Source of the DNA: Mesodorylaimus sp. YZB2_4
Taxonomy: Eukaryota > Nematoda > Enoplea > Dorylaimida > Dorylaimidae
Direction of reading: 5' to 3'
Assembly: GCA_030248295.1 (NCBI GenBank)
Contig: JASANH010001354.1
Coordinates: forward strand, 62,001 to 126,000
DNA: 64,000 nt
Shown here one piece after another: positions 24,731 through 36,603 of this stretch. The stretch's first letter is position 1. Every line of letters starts with the position of its first letter. The translations under genes were made by a program, and so were the position numbers. The notes under the pieces are model-generated. The model was not told the origin of the DNA, did not search any database, and saw only the letters and a program-made list of their open reading frames with translations.

Positions 24731-26399
24731 CTTCTACATAGACATATGGCAGCCTCTGAAATCCTAGCATCCCTGTCCCTTCAGACAATCATCTACCGTC
24801 CCCACAATTATTTCAGCGCGTCAACAATTCCATTTCCGAAGGCGCTCACTTGTTTTGCGTGAGACAGAGTTTCGTTAATCAGAAAGCTGCCGGCAGATCA
24901 CCGCGATAATGATTAGGTGCAATGTAATTAGCTTGGGTTTCAGTCAGCCACTGAAAAAGATATAAGCATATTTTACGCCAATCCAAATCGGCTTTTTAGA
25001 GTGATTGCTTCACAAATGACCTCCGATCTCGAAGAGAGTCGTTCGCCCAATGGTGCGTGTGTTTTGCGTTGGCCAGGCAGAAAACTTACCAGCCTTCCTG
25101 CAGCGCCTACTTTGCGCTCTGTGTAAGCCAGAGACCGTCAGAAGGGAGGGGGCATTTCCATTGTTGCGTGGAGCATAGCAGGGTTGGTGCAATCGATGCG
25201 AGCTTACAGGTTTTACCCAGTACGAGCAGATTGGGGTTCAGACAAAAGATTAATGCAGACACTTGAAGAGATTGACGAATCAGATGCAGTTCCATCAAGT
25301 GACGATAAGAAGATGTACTGCACATACAGTATGTAGCTCGTTTGCTAAAGCGGCATACCGACTGCAGATATGCAGCTCACGACTTCCTCTTCTTCGAAAT
25401 ATTCGCTCTTGCAGGTTGCGGTAAATCCAGGCTAGGAGTTGGCCCAGCCTCATGCAGGTTTATCGTCGAAGCAACTCGCAATTACCCGTTGTGATTTCGT
25501 GGTATGATTCTCGATTAGCAGACCCTAGAAAGAGGCCTAGATCAATTTCGAGCGGTACCAGAATAGCAATGTCACAGGGAACAAGAAAAGTTGCGCAAAA
25601 CATGCGCCAGTAGGCATGCGACAAGGCTGATGCGGCACATTCCGCTCTCTTAGGGGTTGGTTTGTGTTCCCGCCATTGATGAGTGAGACCTGTTTACTTA
25701 CTCTGGTGTTACTGATTGGGTTGTTATAGTAACGAGGTCTTGATAAGCACCTGGGGTGTGTGGTTGAAGTATGAATAAACTGACGCCTGGAGCGAAGTCG
25801 TCTAGCCCTGCGCCTGGCCCAGCAATCCCTCACCAACCGTAACAGCTTTCCAACGGAATAGATCCACTGGCGCTGGAATAACTTCAACTGGAACGGTTCT
25901 AATTTATTTGGCGCTGCAAGTTCTGCGGGTCGACGCCATATCTGATCCCATGGCTTCGAAAGTGGAGTGACACTTAGGCGCAAAAGACACCATCCCATCC
26001 GCTCGGCAGCTAAGACTGGTCTGCTAGCGATATACCGTTTTCTCGCACTGTTGACTGCTATGCTATTTTAGTCACTCAAGCACGTTGCCATGCACTTTCC
26101 GCCATGTCTTGATTTCCTGGTAGTAAGGCAAGGGTCAGCCAATCCCATGGACGTCGATTCCCGCTCAAACCATGCTGTAATCCGACTGAGCGGTACGACC
26201 TTGAGCCATGGGAAGTACTAGACGCTCTAGCCCTCCTAGCACAAATCAGTTTTTGCATATAAGCTGCGCTCCAAGACTCTCTGGGCTATCGACTAAGCCG
26301 ACTGGCCGGTCTCTGATCCATTTATACGTAAGTCCTGGCATGAACTCAATATTTAGGCAATTTTTGTACATTTCTTAGCTCAAGCCCATACTGGCGGCA
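24731..26399. other. Upstream of the cyclase receptor; contains a repeat copy
   Basis: No gene supported. About 25095-25640 is a copy of a sequence also found at 36604-37060 in the same orientation. The remainder up to the GC-rich retroelement shows only short frames. The promoter of the cyclase gene should lie here but I cannot point to a core element. Confidence 0.45.
25095..25640 (+). repeat. Dispersed repeat family R1, copy A
   Basis: Shares blocks with 36604-37060, such as AGCGCCTACTTTGCGC, GAGACCGTCAGAA, CAGATTGGGGTTCAGACA and GGTTTATCGTC..GCAA. On the minus strand both copies give a protein-like line (..CFAQ.FL..VP.. then ..LL..), suggesting a shared decayed coding region, transposon or gene fragment. 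Confidence 0.55.
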
Positions 26400-26476
26400 T
26401 TCTATATTTTGGTGGACGAAGCGACAGCGAGGATTACTTTTGGTGTCAGCCTGGGCTGGGTGGCACGTTATGGGAA

Positions 26477-27439
26477 GTGCCGAAGAAGGTGCAGTGTGAT
26501 GCGCCTGAGGTGGCGGCTGTGCAGCCTGTTCGCGTTGAAGTGTGGGTCCCAGACTTGTCCATGGTCAACACGCCAGCGGTTCGCTGTACCTTACGGGAGC
26601 GACGGGTTTGTACGTTCATGGGTTTCCTTGGAGGGAAAGGCTTGACGGCAGACTCCACCACGGTGGCGGCGGTGCCAGCTGAGGAATGTCACCAGGCGCG
26701 AGGCTCGGGCGTCTGGAGAGGGCAGGCGCTGCAGCCGTTGGCCCCGTCAGTTCGTGCCACCATGAATGTGCTCGATATCTCGTACCGTTGGTGTTGTTCT
26801 GAGCAGTGTCGCCGCGTGAGTAACTTCGTTATCGAGGAGGGGTTAGTGTTTGTGGCGCAGGACCATAGCATCCATTCGGATTTGATGTCAACAGCTGGGT
26901 GCCTGGCGACAGCGGGAGTATGCATATCTCCCCAGGGCACGCTGATGTGGGACGCGCGGGTGGTAGCAGCTGCATGTGCCTATCGGTCTAAGGGTGTCTT
27001 CCTCGGTTCACTAAGTGGTCGACATGTGGTGGCGTGGGTCCACGGCCAGATTCGCCCACCCTCGCCTCAGGCGACCGCCAGACCAACACTTCCCCACACC
27101 TCCGCCGCGATGACCTTATTCCGCCAGCACCGGAGCGATTTCAGCCGCCGCTTTAGGGAGGTCAGGCGCGGGCGAAGCGCCTTGGACAGACCCCAATGGT
27201 TTCATCAACTTATTGACGAGTGGGTCGGCCAGATGGAGGACGTTGCGCATGCGCAGCGGTTGGAGACGGCGGCAGCGGCTCAGTTTTTGCGTTGGGTCCA
27301 CCGCCACGCAGCCACCAGGCGCAGGGACATTGACCAGCCCGAAGTTCGCCGCCATTACAACGTCGACCGGAAGCAGGTCCAGCAGCTTCGTCGACATGGT
27401 GAGATTCGGTACGGCCCGCGACTGCACCAGGACTGTTAG
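26477..27439 (+). CDS. Retroelement ORF, possibly envelope-like
   Basis: A 320-codon frame next to the LTR. It is rich in Arg and Ala, with a Cys-containing middle part (CSEQC, then CLATAGVC followed by GTLMWDARVVAAACAY). A Cys-Gly-Val-Cys stretch followed by a Trp and another Cys is seen in envelope-like proteins of some arthropod and nematode retroelements, so an env origin is possible. No transmembrane segment, protease, reverse transcriptase or integrase motif is visible, and the C-terminal part is Arg/His-rich without clear homology. It could equally be an out-of-frame or decayed remnant. No protein was reconstructed. Confidence 0.3.
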   Translation: MPKKVQCDAPEVAAVQPVRVEVWVPDLSMVNTPAVRCTLRERRVCTFMGFLGGKGLTADSTTVAAVPAEECHQARGSGVWRGQALQPLAPSVRATMNVLDISYRWCCSEQCRRVSNFVIEEGLVFVAQDHSIHSDLMSTAGCLATAGVCISPQGTLMWDARVVAAACAYRSKGVFLGSLSGRHVVAWVHGQIRPPSPQATARPTLPHTSAAMTLFRQHRSDFSRRFREVRRGRSALDRPQWFHQLIDEWVGQMEDVAHAQRLETAAAAQFLRWVHRHAATRRRDIDQPEVRRHYNVDRKQVQQLRRHGEIRYGPRLHQDC

Positions 27440-27893
27440 GAATTTTTGGGGAATGGAGAAGTTCGACGACGCCGTCACACACCCTGCGATTGACCGGCTG
27501 GGTAGGTATAGTGCGTGGAGCCATAGATGGTGCGGACTGGAGGCGCCAGTGTGTCAGCGTATGGATTGGGTTGGTATCGTAAGTGTTTTGTGTGTTGCTC
27601 AGTTTATTTTCATTTATATCTCTATTCTAGCTTGACCAGGGGATCGTGATATCTTAATCAATAGCTAACCAATTATCTTAATCCGCGTGTTTATGCCTTA
27701 CATTGTGCCAGTTTTCGGTATTCGTGCCAGTGCGTTTTTTATGTTTTTCCAATATATTTTGCGTGCACGTTTCAGGATAGGAGTGTAGGAAATCCGCAGA
27801 CATCCGGGGCCGCCTGGGGTAGTTTTGAGTTTTTGTCCAACCTTGAATGACGGACGACCGAGGACGGTCTTTTCCCGGAGGAGGGGAGCGTGT

Positions 27894-28570
27894 TGTAACC
27901 ATTGCTGCTCGGGGGCGCCTGAGATTCCTGGGGGTGTGGCTTGGGCAGTTGGCTCGGTGGGAGGAGCCAGGGCGGATAGAGCAGGCCGCCGGGAGAGATT
28001 GGGGCTCTCCCTTGCTTGTTTTCGCTCGATTCGGTTTCTATCTGTTTTGTTCTGAATTTGCGGGGAGCCACCCTTTTCGTGTGGTCCACCCCATTGGCAG
28101 AATCGTGGGACAGGCCAGGCGCCCGCCAGGGACTTCTCTCAAGGGGCCTCCGCAGTCGTCGTTTTCTTTGGTTCATACTGGAAAAGTTAAGGAGTTGACT
28201 CCAGGGCAGGTACTTGGTTTGTCTGCGGATTTGACTGTGGGTAAGAGCTAGGACGGCTGAGACATTGTCGTGCGTCGTTGTGCTCCGTAAAGGATCCTCT
28301 GGTGTTGAAAGAAGTCTTTACTGCGCCATCGACAGTGGAACTGTTCGCCAGCGTAGGCATCTTAGGGCCGGCATCACCAGCAGCCAGGCTAGTACATTCA
28401 CAGAGCAGTTGCAGGCACCCTTGGGAGGCGCGGCATACACGCCTAGGGGTTTGTTGAGGAATCGGGGTCTTAGTGATCGATACTCTGCAGGAATAAGCCT
28501 TTCTATCAGGCTTGGGCTATTGAAGACCTTGGACCGCTCGCTTGTAACATCAGCCTGAACCCGCCGGTTT
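27894..28570 (+). repeat. 3' LTR
   Basis: About 675 bp, starting TGTAACC directly after the purine tract and matching 11057-11710 in reverse along its length. The 3' boundary is uncertain because this copy differs from the other in its last 25 bases. Confidence 0.65.
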
Positions 28571-28799
28571 GAGGCGAAGAAGATCTGTCACGTTTGCTCG
28601 AACAACAACATTACATCAATATATATTACAAAAGCATTATTTTTTAGACAGCTGCGGCGCCGATGACGCCACGACAATGTCTGCAGTACTGTGCAAACCC
28701 AGCGCCACGTACAGTAAGTCGTTCTGCTATGTTTTTCCGCGCTCAGTGTTACTGGCCATTTTAGTACGCCCGCTAGACCACGCTTATGGTGATTTCGTA

Positions 28800-28998
28800 C
28801 AATCGACTAGGCACAACTGATCGTGAGTTGCTAACCATATCGAGCCTTACCCTGGCCGATTGCGCCATGGTTTGCCGGGCCCAGCAGGGCTATTGCCTCA
28901 ACTTCGATTGGAATCAAGTCACCCAGGACAAGCCGTATGGTGCCGTATGGTACAAGCCTCCAGCATACTGTATACCCGTAGGGGACATTGACGCCTGA
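28800..28998 (+). other. PAN/apple-like coding fragment
   Basis: The frame LTLADCAMVCRAQQGYCLNF followed by DWNQV has the Cys spacing of PAN/apple domains (Cys-x3-Cys, then Cys before an aromatic strand). It ends at a TGA near 28998. No flanking exons were found, so it is an orphan exon or fragment. A 10-bp duplication (GCCGTATGGT) follows. Confidence 0.25.
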
Positions 28999-29199
28999 CA
29001 CCGAATGGTTGAATTACGATTATTTCCATGGCAATATCTAGGCGCTGATTTCGAAACTGCTGTGTTGTCACAAGCTGGCAAAAACTGTCACAGTACTTCA
29101 AAAACGTGACGGACACCCTTGATATCGGCTCACCACATTTTCTCAAAATCCATGTATGTACAATAGCGCACCCGCATCAGCTCTGATTTATTGTACACT

Positions 29200-29800
29200 A
29201 CGCTGTGTCCTAGATATGTGGTATTTACTGCAGTATCTAGCCCCCCTCCGTGGTCTAATCAAATAGGTAAAATAGGTATGGGCCATGTGTTCAGATCGGC
29301 CTATATACTTTAAGCATACGCCCCACCCCTGCGCCCTACCGTATCTTTTCGGATAGCGCAGCCAGCAGCACCCCTAGCAATTTACGCTAGAAGCGAGAGC
29401 GCGACCCCAGTCAGCCGGCTGCGAACGCAGCAGCACGTCATTTGTGTTGCCTCAGAGACTATATAAACTGGCATCGCAGCAGTCCAAGTGAGTCTTCGCA
29501 GTACCCCAAGCAGAGAGCCCGGTCATAGCAGGAGAGCAGGCAAGCAGACCCCCCTTCCAGCAGGGATTCCATAGCAGCGAGAACAGTCCTTTCTCCTACG
29601 ACACGGTCTTCCAGCTGTCGTTAGCCATATAGCACTGGCAGCTGGCTGGACTCTCGTGCGGGTGGCCGCTCAGAGCAGTAGCCATGGTCTCCACCGTTCG
29701 TGGTCTGAGGAAACTCGTTGGCATCCACTTGTTAGCGTATTTACTGTAGTATTGTGCTTTCTGGTCGGAATAAAATAAATACTAATCCTCTGCGTATTTG
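29200..29800 (+). promoter_or_regulatory. TATA box and AATAAA about 310 bp apart: possible solo LTR
   Basis: CTATATAAACTGG at about 29459 is followed by a GC-rich transcribed-like stretch and by AATAAAATAAA at about 29768. This spacing is what an LTR (U3-R-U5) looks like, but I could not find matching ends or a second copy. A normal gene promoter cannot be excluded. Confidence 0.3.
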
Positions 29801-30147
29801 CTATCGTTGCCGAAAGCCCATTGGCAGTAGGCGCAGTCACATCCCATAGCTGTTACGTCATTTGGTTCAGGGCTCTTCCTTTTCCCGTCCGCGATCTGGT
29901 GTGCGAGTGAGAACGAAAGCGCGAACTAGAAACTAGAGAGATCCTTTCCACAAATCCCTTCCATTGGTTTGGCCCGTGACGCTTTATGGACCGCTCGAGA
30001 GTTACGGTGTGCTGGTAATATCAATAGGTCGTCCAATTAGTCTCTTTCCGCCCAGTTCTCAGTACGATCTAGCTACTTGAAGTTGTGTGTTCAGCTGGCC
30101 TACACAACAGTGACTGATACTCATATATAAGTAAGAAATACAACACG

Positions 30148-30210
30148 TGCCTTATTTGACGTCAAACCTCATGTCAATCATATCGGACTGAAACGACAAA
30201 TAAGGCACCC
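30148..30210. repeat. Short perfect-arm hairpin
   Basis: GTGCCTTATTTGACGT and, 30 bp later, the inverse of GTGCCTTATTTGTCGT. It could be a tiny fold-back element or a structured RNA. Confidence 0.4.
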
Positions 30211-31369
30211 GACTGGCGCCAAGACACTTCTCGTGTGTTATCATGACCAAGACACGCAAAATAGGAAAGCAATGAAGAGGCTCTCTCATAAGTTGCACAT
30301 ACAGTATTTAGTATCTACCGTGGCTGGGAAGTCTTATTCCGATTGTAAATATAAAGTTAAATCGCACTTTTATGCTCCAATCTCAAAAATCCGCCAATAA
30401 GATTTCATATCCAAGGTTAATTAATTAAACACTTTCATCTTTTCATATGAGATGCATTCCCACCCACGTAAGCAAGCCTTGTGCCCTGTGATAATGGCCA
30501 TAGAATATGCAGATTCCAGGGTGCTGTCCAGATTCAGATCACGCAGAGATGCATGTTTAACATCGCTGTAACTACTTATTACTTTGATTCCGCAGTGAGA
30601 TTTCTGCAATTATTAGCCAATTACGGAGGCCGATTGAGTAGGCTTTATATGTACTATGTCCTGTTCTCGCTCGCGCAAAGCAGCAGTTAGACCGAATGCG
30701 CATGCGATGCGAATGCACATTAGATGTGCAGATTCGGGTCAAGGTACAGTAGTAATGACTGGTGATGATGATGAAAGGCCTGATGAGTAAGTTTACTGAT
30801 TGAGTAATTGACATTTGTCAATCTGATGACAGAGGTCGGTATGTAAACTAAACCCTCGCTGGCCTCTGCGCGCTAGGCCGATGGAACTCATCCTGTAATG
30901 TCCTCTCGCGTTTGGGCGCCAGTGTCCATCTGTACACGCACGCGATCAGCGATAGCTTCTGACGTGCTGCGAGTAACGCGATCTTAAGCCTTGAATAATC
31001 ATCTTCTGATTAAACAAAACGTTAAAGGACAAAATCGAAGAAAAATCTGATGATCGAAGAACAAAACGTTAAACAAAAATCTGGTGTCTGATATCAGTGA
31101 GATTCGCAGAGTTTCTTGGATCTCATTTTGCCGCATGCTTTATACTGTATTGGCCTTCTCGTGTTACGTATTGGCGCAGGATATGATTTAGTGCCCTTGG
31201 CTTCTTGAGAACACATCGTGATTACAAGGTAAACACAAAGACATTCAGTAGTGTCACTAAAAACTACCAACACATCGTAAATGCTCAAACATACTGCAGG
31301 TAACTATATACATATGCACGACTGTCTACTTCTATGGCTTCTGGTTCTAAACTCGGAGCACCTCGACAG

Positions 31370-31440
31370 TACCAGCTGAGTCATCAATGGCCTGGCGTGT
31401 AAGGTCAGCGAGGGTTACTGTTTCGCTAATCGACCTATCT
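31370..31440 (-). repeat. SINE, copy 4 (fragment)
   Basis: GAGTCATCAATGGCCTGGCG then TGTAAGGTCAGCGAGG matches the core of the SINE copies at 18720 and 22850. Only about 65 bp are recognisable. Confidence 0.35.
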
Positions 31441-31825
31441 TCAGGGAGGAGAAACGGCAATTGAAGTCGTGGAAGGATACAAGTGTGGTGTAGAAAAACG
31501 TTAAACTTACAATCACCTTTTGGTAAGTATTTTATAGTCTCAGCACTAACAAGTGCCATAGAGTTGCAGTGACGACGCAGAAAAAAGAACGCGCATCAAA
31601 ACGCACCCGATGCGCACCCAATGCGTATCTATCGGCGCGCAACAAATGCGCATCTATCGGCCCATAGGGTCAAGTGAACAAGTCACATTTTTCACTTGCC
31701 ACTTTTCAGCCGATTGGGTCGAATCCACCAGAAACCCTGTCTAAGTCCAAAAGATCTTTGAGATTTGTGACGCTGGGTGTTGTGTGCGGATTCCTTTGCC
31801 ACGATCTGTGACGCTAGAATAAACA

Positions 31826-31851
31826 GTACAGTACAGTACAGTACAGTACAG
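31826..31851 (+). repeat. (GTACA)n microsatellite
   Basis: Five tandem copies of ACAGT/GTACA, which themselves contain the TACAGTA word common in this window. Confidence 0.9.
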
Positions 31852-31914
31852 TTGTAGTGTGCCCGCTTCACAAGTTACGGTATGTTGATAACGAAAGGGT
31901 TTGGTGGAAACCTT

Positions 31915-32320
31915 TGGGACCTAATTATAGTCGGGTGCACACCTGCCGAAATGCGTTTTTGCGCCTTCGCCGCTTTCGGGCGATTTTTCTCGAAATTTTT
32001 TGTGATAACATATGTTAATGTCAGCGACAAGTTTGTAGAGAAAAATGTACTCTATCAACGAGTGAAGTTTATAACAAATTTTTCCCATTGAATCGTGTAA
32101 ATTTGCGATAAATCTTCGATACAAATTGAAAACAAAAAATCAAGCCTCGAAAGTATATTTGTTTGATAGAGCATATTTTTTCTACAAAATTGTCATTGAC
32201 ATCAACTAAGTTATCACGGAAAATTTCGAGGAAAATCGCCCGAAAGCGGCGACTCCTCCAATTTGGCGCACGCAAACCTGTCGTACGACAGCGGCGACTG
32301 ACTACAGTATAATTAGGCCC
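31915..32320. mobile_element. Fold-back MITE with ~140-bp arms
   Basis: The left arm begins GGGACCTAATTATAG and the right arm ends CTATAATTAGGCCC-like (inverse). Both arms contain CGCCGCTTTCGGGCGATTTT, TCTCGAAATTTT and GTGATAAC..GTTAATGTCA in inverted order. Almost the whole element is arm, with no coding capacity. Confidence 0.7.
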
Positions 32321-33797
32321 TAACACGTTGGTTTTGTAATCAGAGAACTCAGGAAGACGAACGTTCGGATAAGAGTGCAAATACATGCACTTGACAGGGG
32401 AGGGACACAGTATTAATTAAAACTTGTACGCGTGATAGAGTCACTAGCAAGCATGATCCCATGGGAAAGAATCCCCTAAAACAGTCGCAGAAAACACAAA
32501 ACTCTGTGGACTCAAAATTATGACTTGGGAAAAACAAATGATGCGGTTCACGCAGTTTGCTGACTTGACGGTCGGATTTTGTGCATAAAACGAGGATTTC
32601 CAAATCGTTAAACCCATGGTAAACCTTTTAAGATAAACCCAATTTGGCACGTTTACAGAGCTCATATAATGTGGACCAGTCAGCCTTAGCCAAGGCATCC
32701 TCGTGACGTAGTAAAATTATTCAGATACAATGGCACAGCAAACTTCGACTAGTAATGGGTGCTGCTTACACGTAGCTACAGTATTTATTTCCCGCGTTAA
32801 ATTTTGTGGTCTGCTAAGATGTCTGAAGTCAACCTTTTTAATTATGAAACTAGATGAGACCTGTCTTAGGACATGCCTAAATCCACGGATAAGGCCACTC
32901 TAGGACAGCTATTGTGAAGCGTGTTAAATTTTTGTATCAGAGTTATCCCAAGTTGCTGTCTGATAGTGCGCTGACTTCGTGCTGTAAAAAATTAGAATCG
33001 CACTGTGAAACTGGCCCCTGCTGGTTGTGAATCTCGTGCTATTGCAGTTGTCTTACTCGTCCAGTACCCTACTAGCCCAGGTGCATAGACTACTGTGTGC
33101 CAGCCCAGTGCTTGCTTGCGAATGCCATCCATCCGTGGCCTAGCCATCCCTATCTCTTCCCATTCGTTCATATCCAAGCTTGGCGTCATTGGAGCGAGGT
33201 ATTCTGGCTGTACCAGCCAATTCCAGCCTGGTAAGGCGCCTTTTCTCGGATTACGGCGAAAAGAAATCGATCATGCAGCAGGCAGTTCGAGCAGGAATTG
33301 ACGTATAACGAATGAGAATTATCTTTGATTTTCAATGGGTGTTAGCTTCTCTAGTTTTCTCAAAGCCGTGAAAACAGCTTTTCATATCTTTTTGAGCTTG
33401 ATAAAAAATTCAGTTTCTTGGACTGCCCGTGAAATTTCACGTAATGCCAGAAAATTGTTAGCTGTCGTGAAATTTCTTGGTAAAATTGCAAACACAGAGA
33501 AGCTTTGTTGCTGGTGCCGGCTCAACAAAATTTTTTGTCCGATCACTGTCAAAGTCAGAGCCAGAAAATTTACAGTTCCTCGCCAGTCAACGGTCAGAAA
33601 ATTTTTTGATAACTCGGTCAAGGTCAGTAGCAGTATTCTCGAAAGCTTTTACGGCGACATTTTCATCCCGGCGACCTGTTTTCCGTTAAGCTGATCGTAA
33701 ATGTTATTCTCAAAGTGTTTCTGGTCACCGTGCGAAAATTGTTAGGGCAACCGTAAAAACCCATTCTCAAAACTTTTGTCGCCGGAAAAGTCCGGCC

Positions 33798-35316
33798 TGA
33801 GGCCGTATTCCAGAAACTCGAAGGAAACCTCGAGGTGAAAGGAAAATTTTCCTTTAAGGTCACTGGAACTTTCCTTCAAGCTCGCAGGGTAAATCTCTTG
33901 GAGCTCGATGGAACTTTCGTGAGAGCTTAAAGGAAAATCGCCCGATGAGGTGACCCTATTCCAGAAGCACAGTGACCTCAAAGGAAACTTCCAGTGAACT
34001 GGAAGGAATTAGCTCAGTGGATGTTACGGTTTCAACCAAGTGACTACATGTTCAGGCACTCACACATGATATGGAATGAAAAGGAACTGCGTCAGTCTCG
34101 TCGCCTAAGCCCAGAAAAAGTCAGTTGATCATTTTTGTTTTCATCGGCGATCACGATGTCCTTCATCGTTGTTGTTTTCTCCAACAAAGTTGGGCATGTG
34201 CCAGTCGAAGCACGGAGCTGCCAACCATATCCATGCAACCAGTTTTGTGCCCAACGAGACTCAGAATGAAGTCATCCAAAATGCCGTTTCCACTTGTCAA
34301 TTGTGTTCTCGATTCTCGAACTCGTTTTCTTGTGAGACTTATTACACTTCCGTTGAATCTCATTTCAAAGAGGCTCTTTGAATGGTGTCATACTGGATGC
34401 CATTTTCGGGGTAAATAGGCCCAATCGGCTGAAATCCCTCGCTGGTAATACCTCCACGATATCCCACAGGCAGCTTTGTCGAAAATTGTGCGAGTTGTGG
34501 GATGACTTTAAGTATGTATGTACAGTATATTAGTGAATTCACAATGATGGTCGTAAGCTACTTGCACATTGACAGACGTGCACTCTTTTGATTTCGATAT
34601 TGCTTCTCGCTCGCTAGGCTCGCTTTTGAGCATAAGCTCCTTCAGGAATTTTACTGTACCTGACTTTTTTGCACAATGCTTCAGAGACAGCTGTAATCAT
34701 TTTCGATAGAGCTACAGTAGCTGTGAAATGCTAGGCTAATCACCATCGAGCAATTGATATGGCTTATTGCTTGCATAAAATCAAAGCGCAGTAAGCAGCT
34801 GCTGCTCAACTCTGCATCAGAGCATTATGACGACGAGTCTTTCGCTTAGGTCGTGCCTAAGCAAGAATGACAAGGGATTGCCTCAATCCTTGGTAAAAGA
34901 TAGCGAGTGACACGTTTTTGGTCATCGTACCCATTGTGCGGATCGATACGATAATAAAAATTGCTGGATGTCAAGTTCGACAAATATTTGTTCTCATCGA
35001 GTTCAACGAGATCCATTTTAGCAGCACGACTATGCTAAACCATGGACAAACCTCGCAGGAAACCCGATTTTAGGTGCTCTCGACCACCTAAACGTTTTTT
35101 CCTGCGAGGTGGTCAAACTCGCAGTAACTTTCCTCCAAGGAAAGTTTCTGGAATAGCATTTTGTGTAAACCCTATAAGCTCGCTGGAAAACTTGACACGC
35201 TGACAGGAAAACAGTCAGCGGAATTGTTTCTGTAAGAGGGTTTACTGTGACCTCGGAGGAAACTACCCAGCTGACTGGAAAATCTCACAGGAAAACGTTT
35301 CTGGAATACGGCCTCA
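33798..35316. mobile_element. 1.5-kb element with 20-bp perfect terminal repeats
   Basis: TGAGGCCGTATTCCAGAAAC at 33798-33817 is exactly inverted at 35297-35316. Many AAGGAAA.. and AGGAAAAC motifs and partial internal copies (CTATTCCAGAAGC near 33956; TTTCTGGAATAGC near 35140) lie next to the ends. The core has no recognised transposase. Confidence 0.7.
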
Positions 35317-35701
35317 GATACCCTAGGTGGCCGTGAAAAACTTTGAGGCGGTCCGAAGCAGCGTAAATCTAATTCCGTCGATGTCAAAATATGACATTTC
35401 GCTTGGTATTGAGAACATAAGCGTAAAAAATGGATATGGTTGACCAACCTTGAAGATGGCCAGATGTTTTGTGCCACCTCGACCAGGCACACGAGTGTCA
35501 GTAATTCCTCTCAAGTCCGAAAAAGACTGAGCCATAATCTTGCCCGATCTACGTGTGAAAGTTGATCGACAGAGGAGGAGACTCCCTGTGCGCCCACTGT
35601 CCACTGCACTGCTTTCTTTCGGGGTCTCATTAGTGCACCCACGTTTCAGCCCTCGTTATCACCTCACCTGCTAGAAGAGTTCCTTTGCATGGCCGATGTC
35701 C

Positions 35702-35764
35702 TTGCATGGCATGGCATGGCATGGCATGGCATGGCATGGCATGGCATGGCATGGCATGGCATGT
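35702..35764 (+). repeat. (GGCAT)n microsatellite
   Basis: About 11 tandem copies of CATGG, followed by a short GCATGT variant run. Confidence 0.95.
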
Positions 35765-36603
35765 GCATGTGCATGGCTAGTCCAACCTTGTCCAAACAAA
35801 GATCTTCTGACGCCATCCTGATCTTTCCTACCCAAGACACAATCCAACCATGACCTTTCATCCAATACCTCGTGCTACTGTTTGAGGGACACCGGTCTTT
35901 ATTAGCAATCCGCAGGGTAGCGGTGAACGTAGAAACTTCGACGAATCATAAGAGATCAGAACAAGCCGAGAATCTATGTATCAAATGGGGAAAGGAGCAA
36001 AAAGCCTAGCTTTTGCAAACATCAGATACCGGATGATCAGATGAAAATGGCGGTCTGATTAAAAATTACTTAAAACACTCAAATTTAAACGAAACGAATG
36101 TTCAAAATTTTTTAAAATACTGAGTACACATTCACAATTCACGTCATTTTCATACTATTGGCCACATATTCACCATTCAAGATATTCATGCGATAAAGGC
36201 GTTATATGGACAAGGAGCAACGTATTAGGAGCGCAGTTAGCGAGGCACATCATGGCACTTGAATGATAGGTGCATATCATATGAAATTACGCGAATCACT
36301 TACAATGACTCCACTCACAGTGTCTTATACTCCTACGCTTGTGCCTTTACTCTGGAACCGGCACACAAATAGGCGATCTTTGCACAAGAATCGCCTATTT
36401 GTATGCGGCGCAGGCATGGTACGGCAACAGGAGAGAGGTTTACCTGACCGCAGTGCAGGTCCCATATAGAGTCTACTCTCAGGCGATTGTAGTGAGTCAC
36501 AGAACTAGCCGACCTCACAGGTGCTTGGAGGGATGGGTTGGTCTGCCTTTGATGGTGTCTTATCGATTAATCTTGTTCGCTTGACGTGGCGATACAGTAG
36601 TTC

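Larger units (their letters stand above)
26400..28570 (+). mobile_element. 3' portion of an LTR retrotransposon
   Basis: A GC-rich block whose base composition differs sharply from its surroundings. It contains an open frame (26477-27439), a purine tract GGAGGAGGGGAG at about 27877-27888, then an LTR (27894-28570) starting TGTAACC. The order coding region, polypurine tract, LTR is the 3' end of a Ty3/BEL-type element in plus orientation. The 5' part with polymerase is absent from the window. Confidence 0.65.

Noticed and set aside
27116..28251. Long overlapping frames on both strands in the GC-rich island
   Set aside because: High GC lengthens chance frames; these overlap the retroelement ORF and LTR and lack motifs.
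35664..35865. Minus-strand frames encoding Met-Pro-Cys-His repeats
   Set aside because: They are translations of the (GGCAT)n microsatellite.
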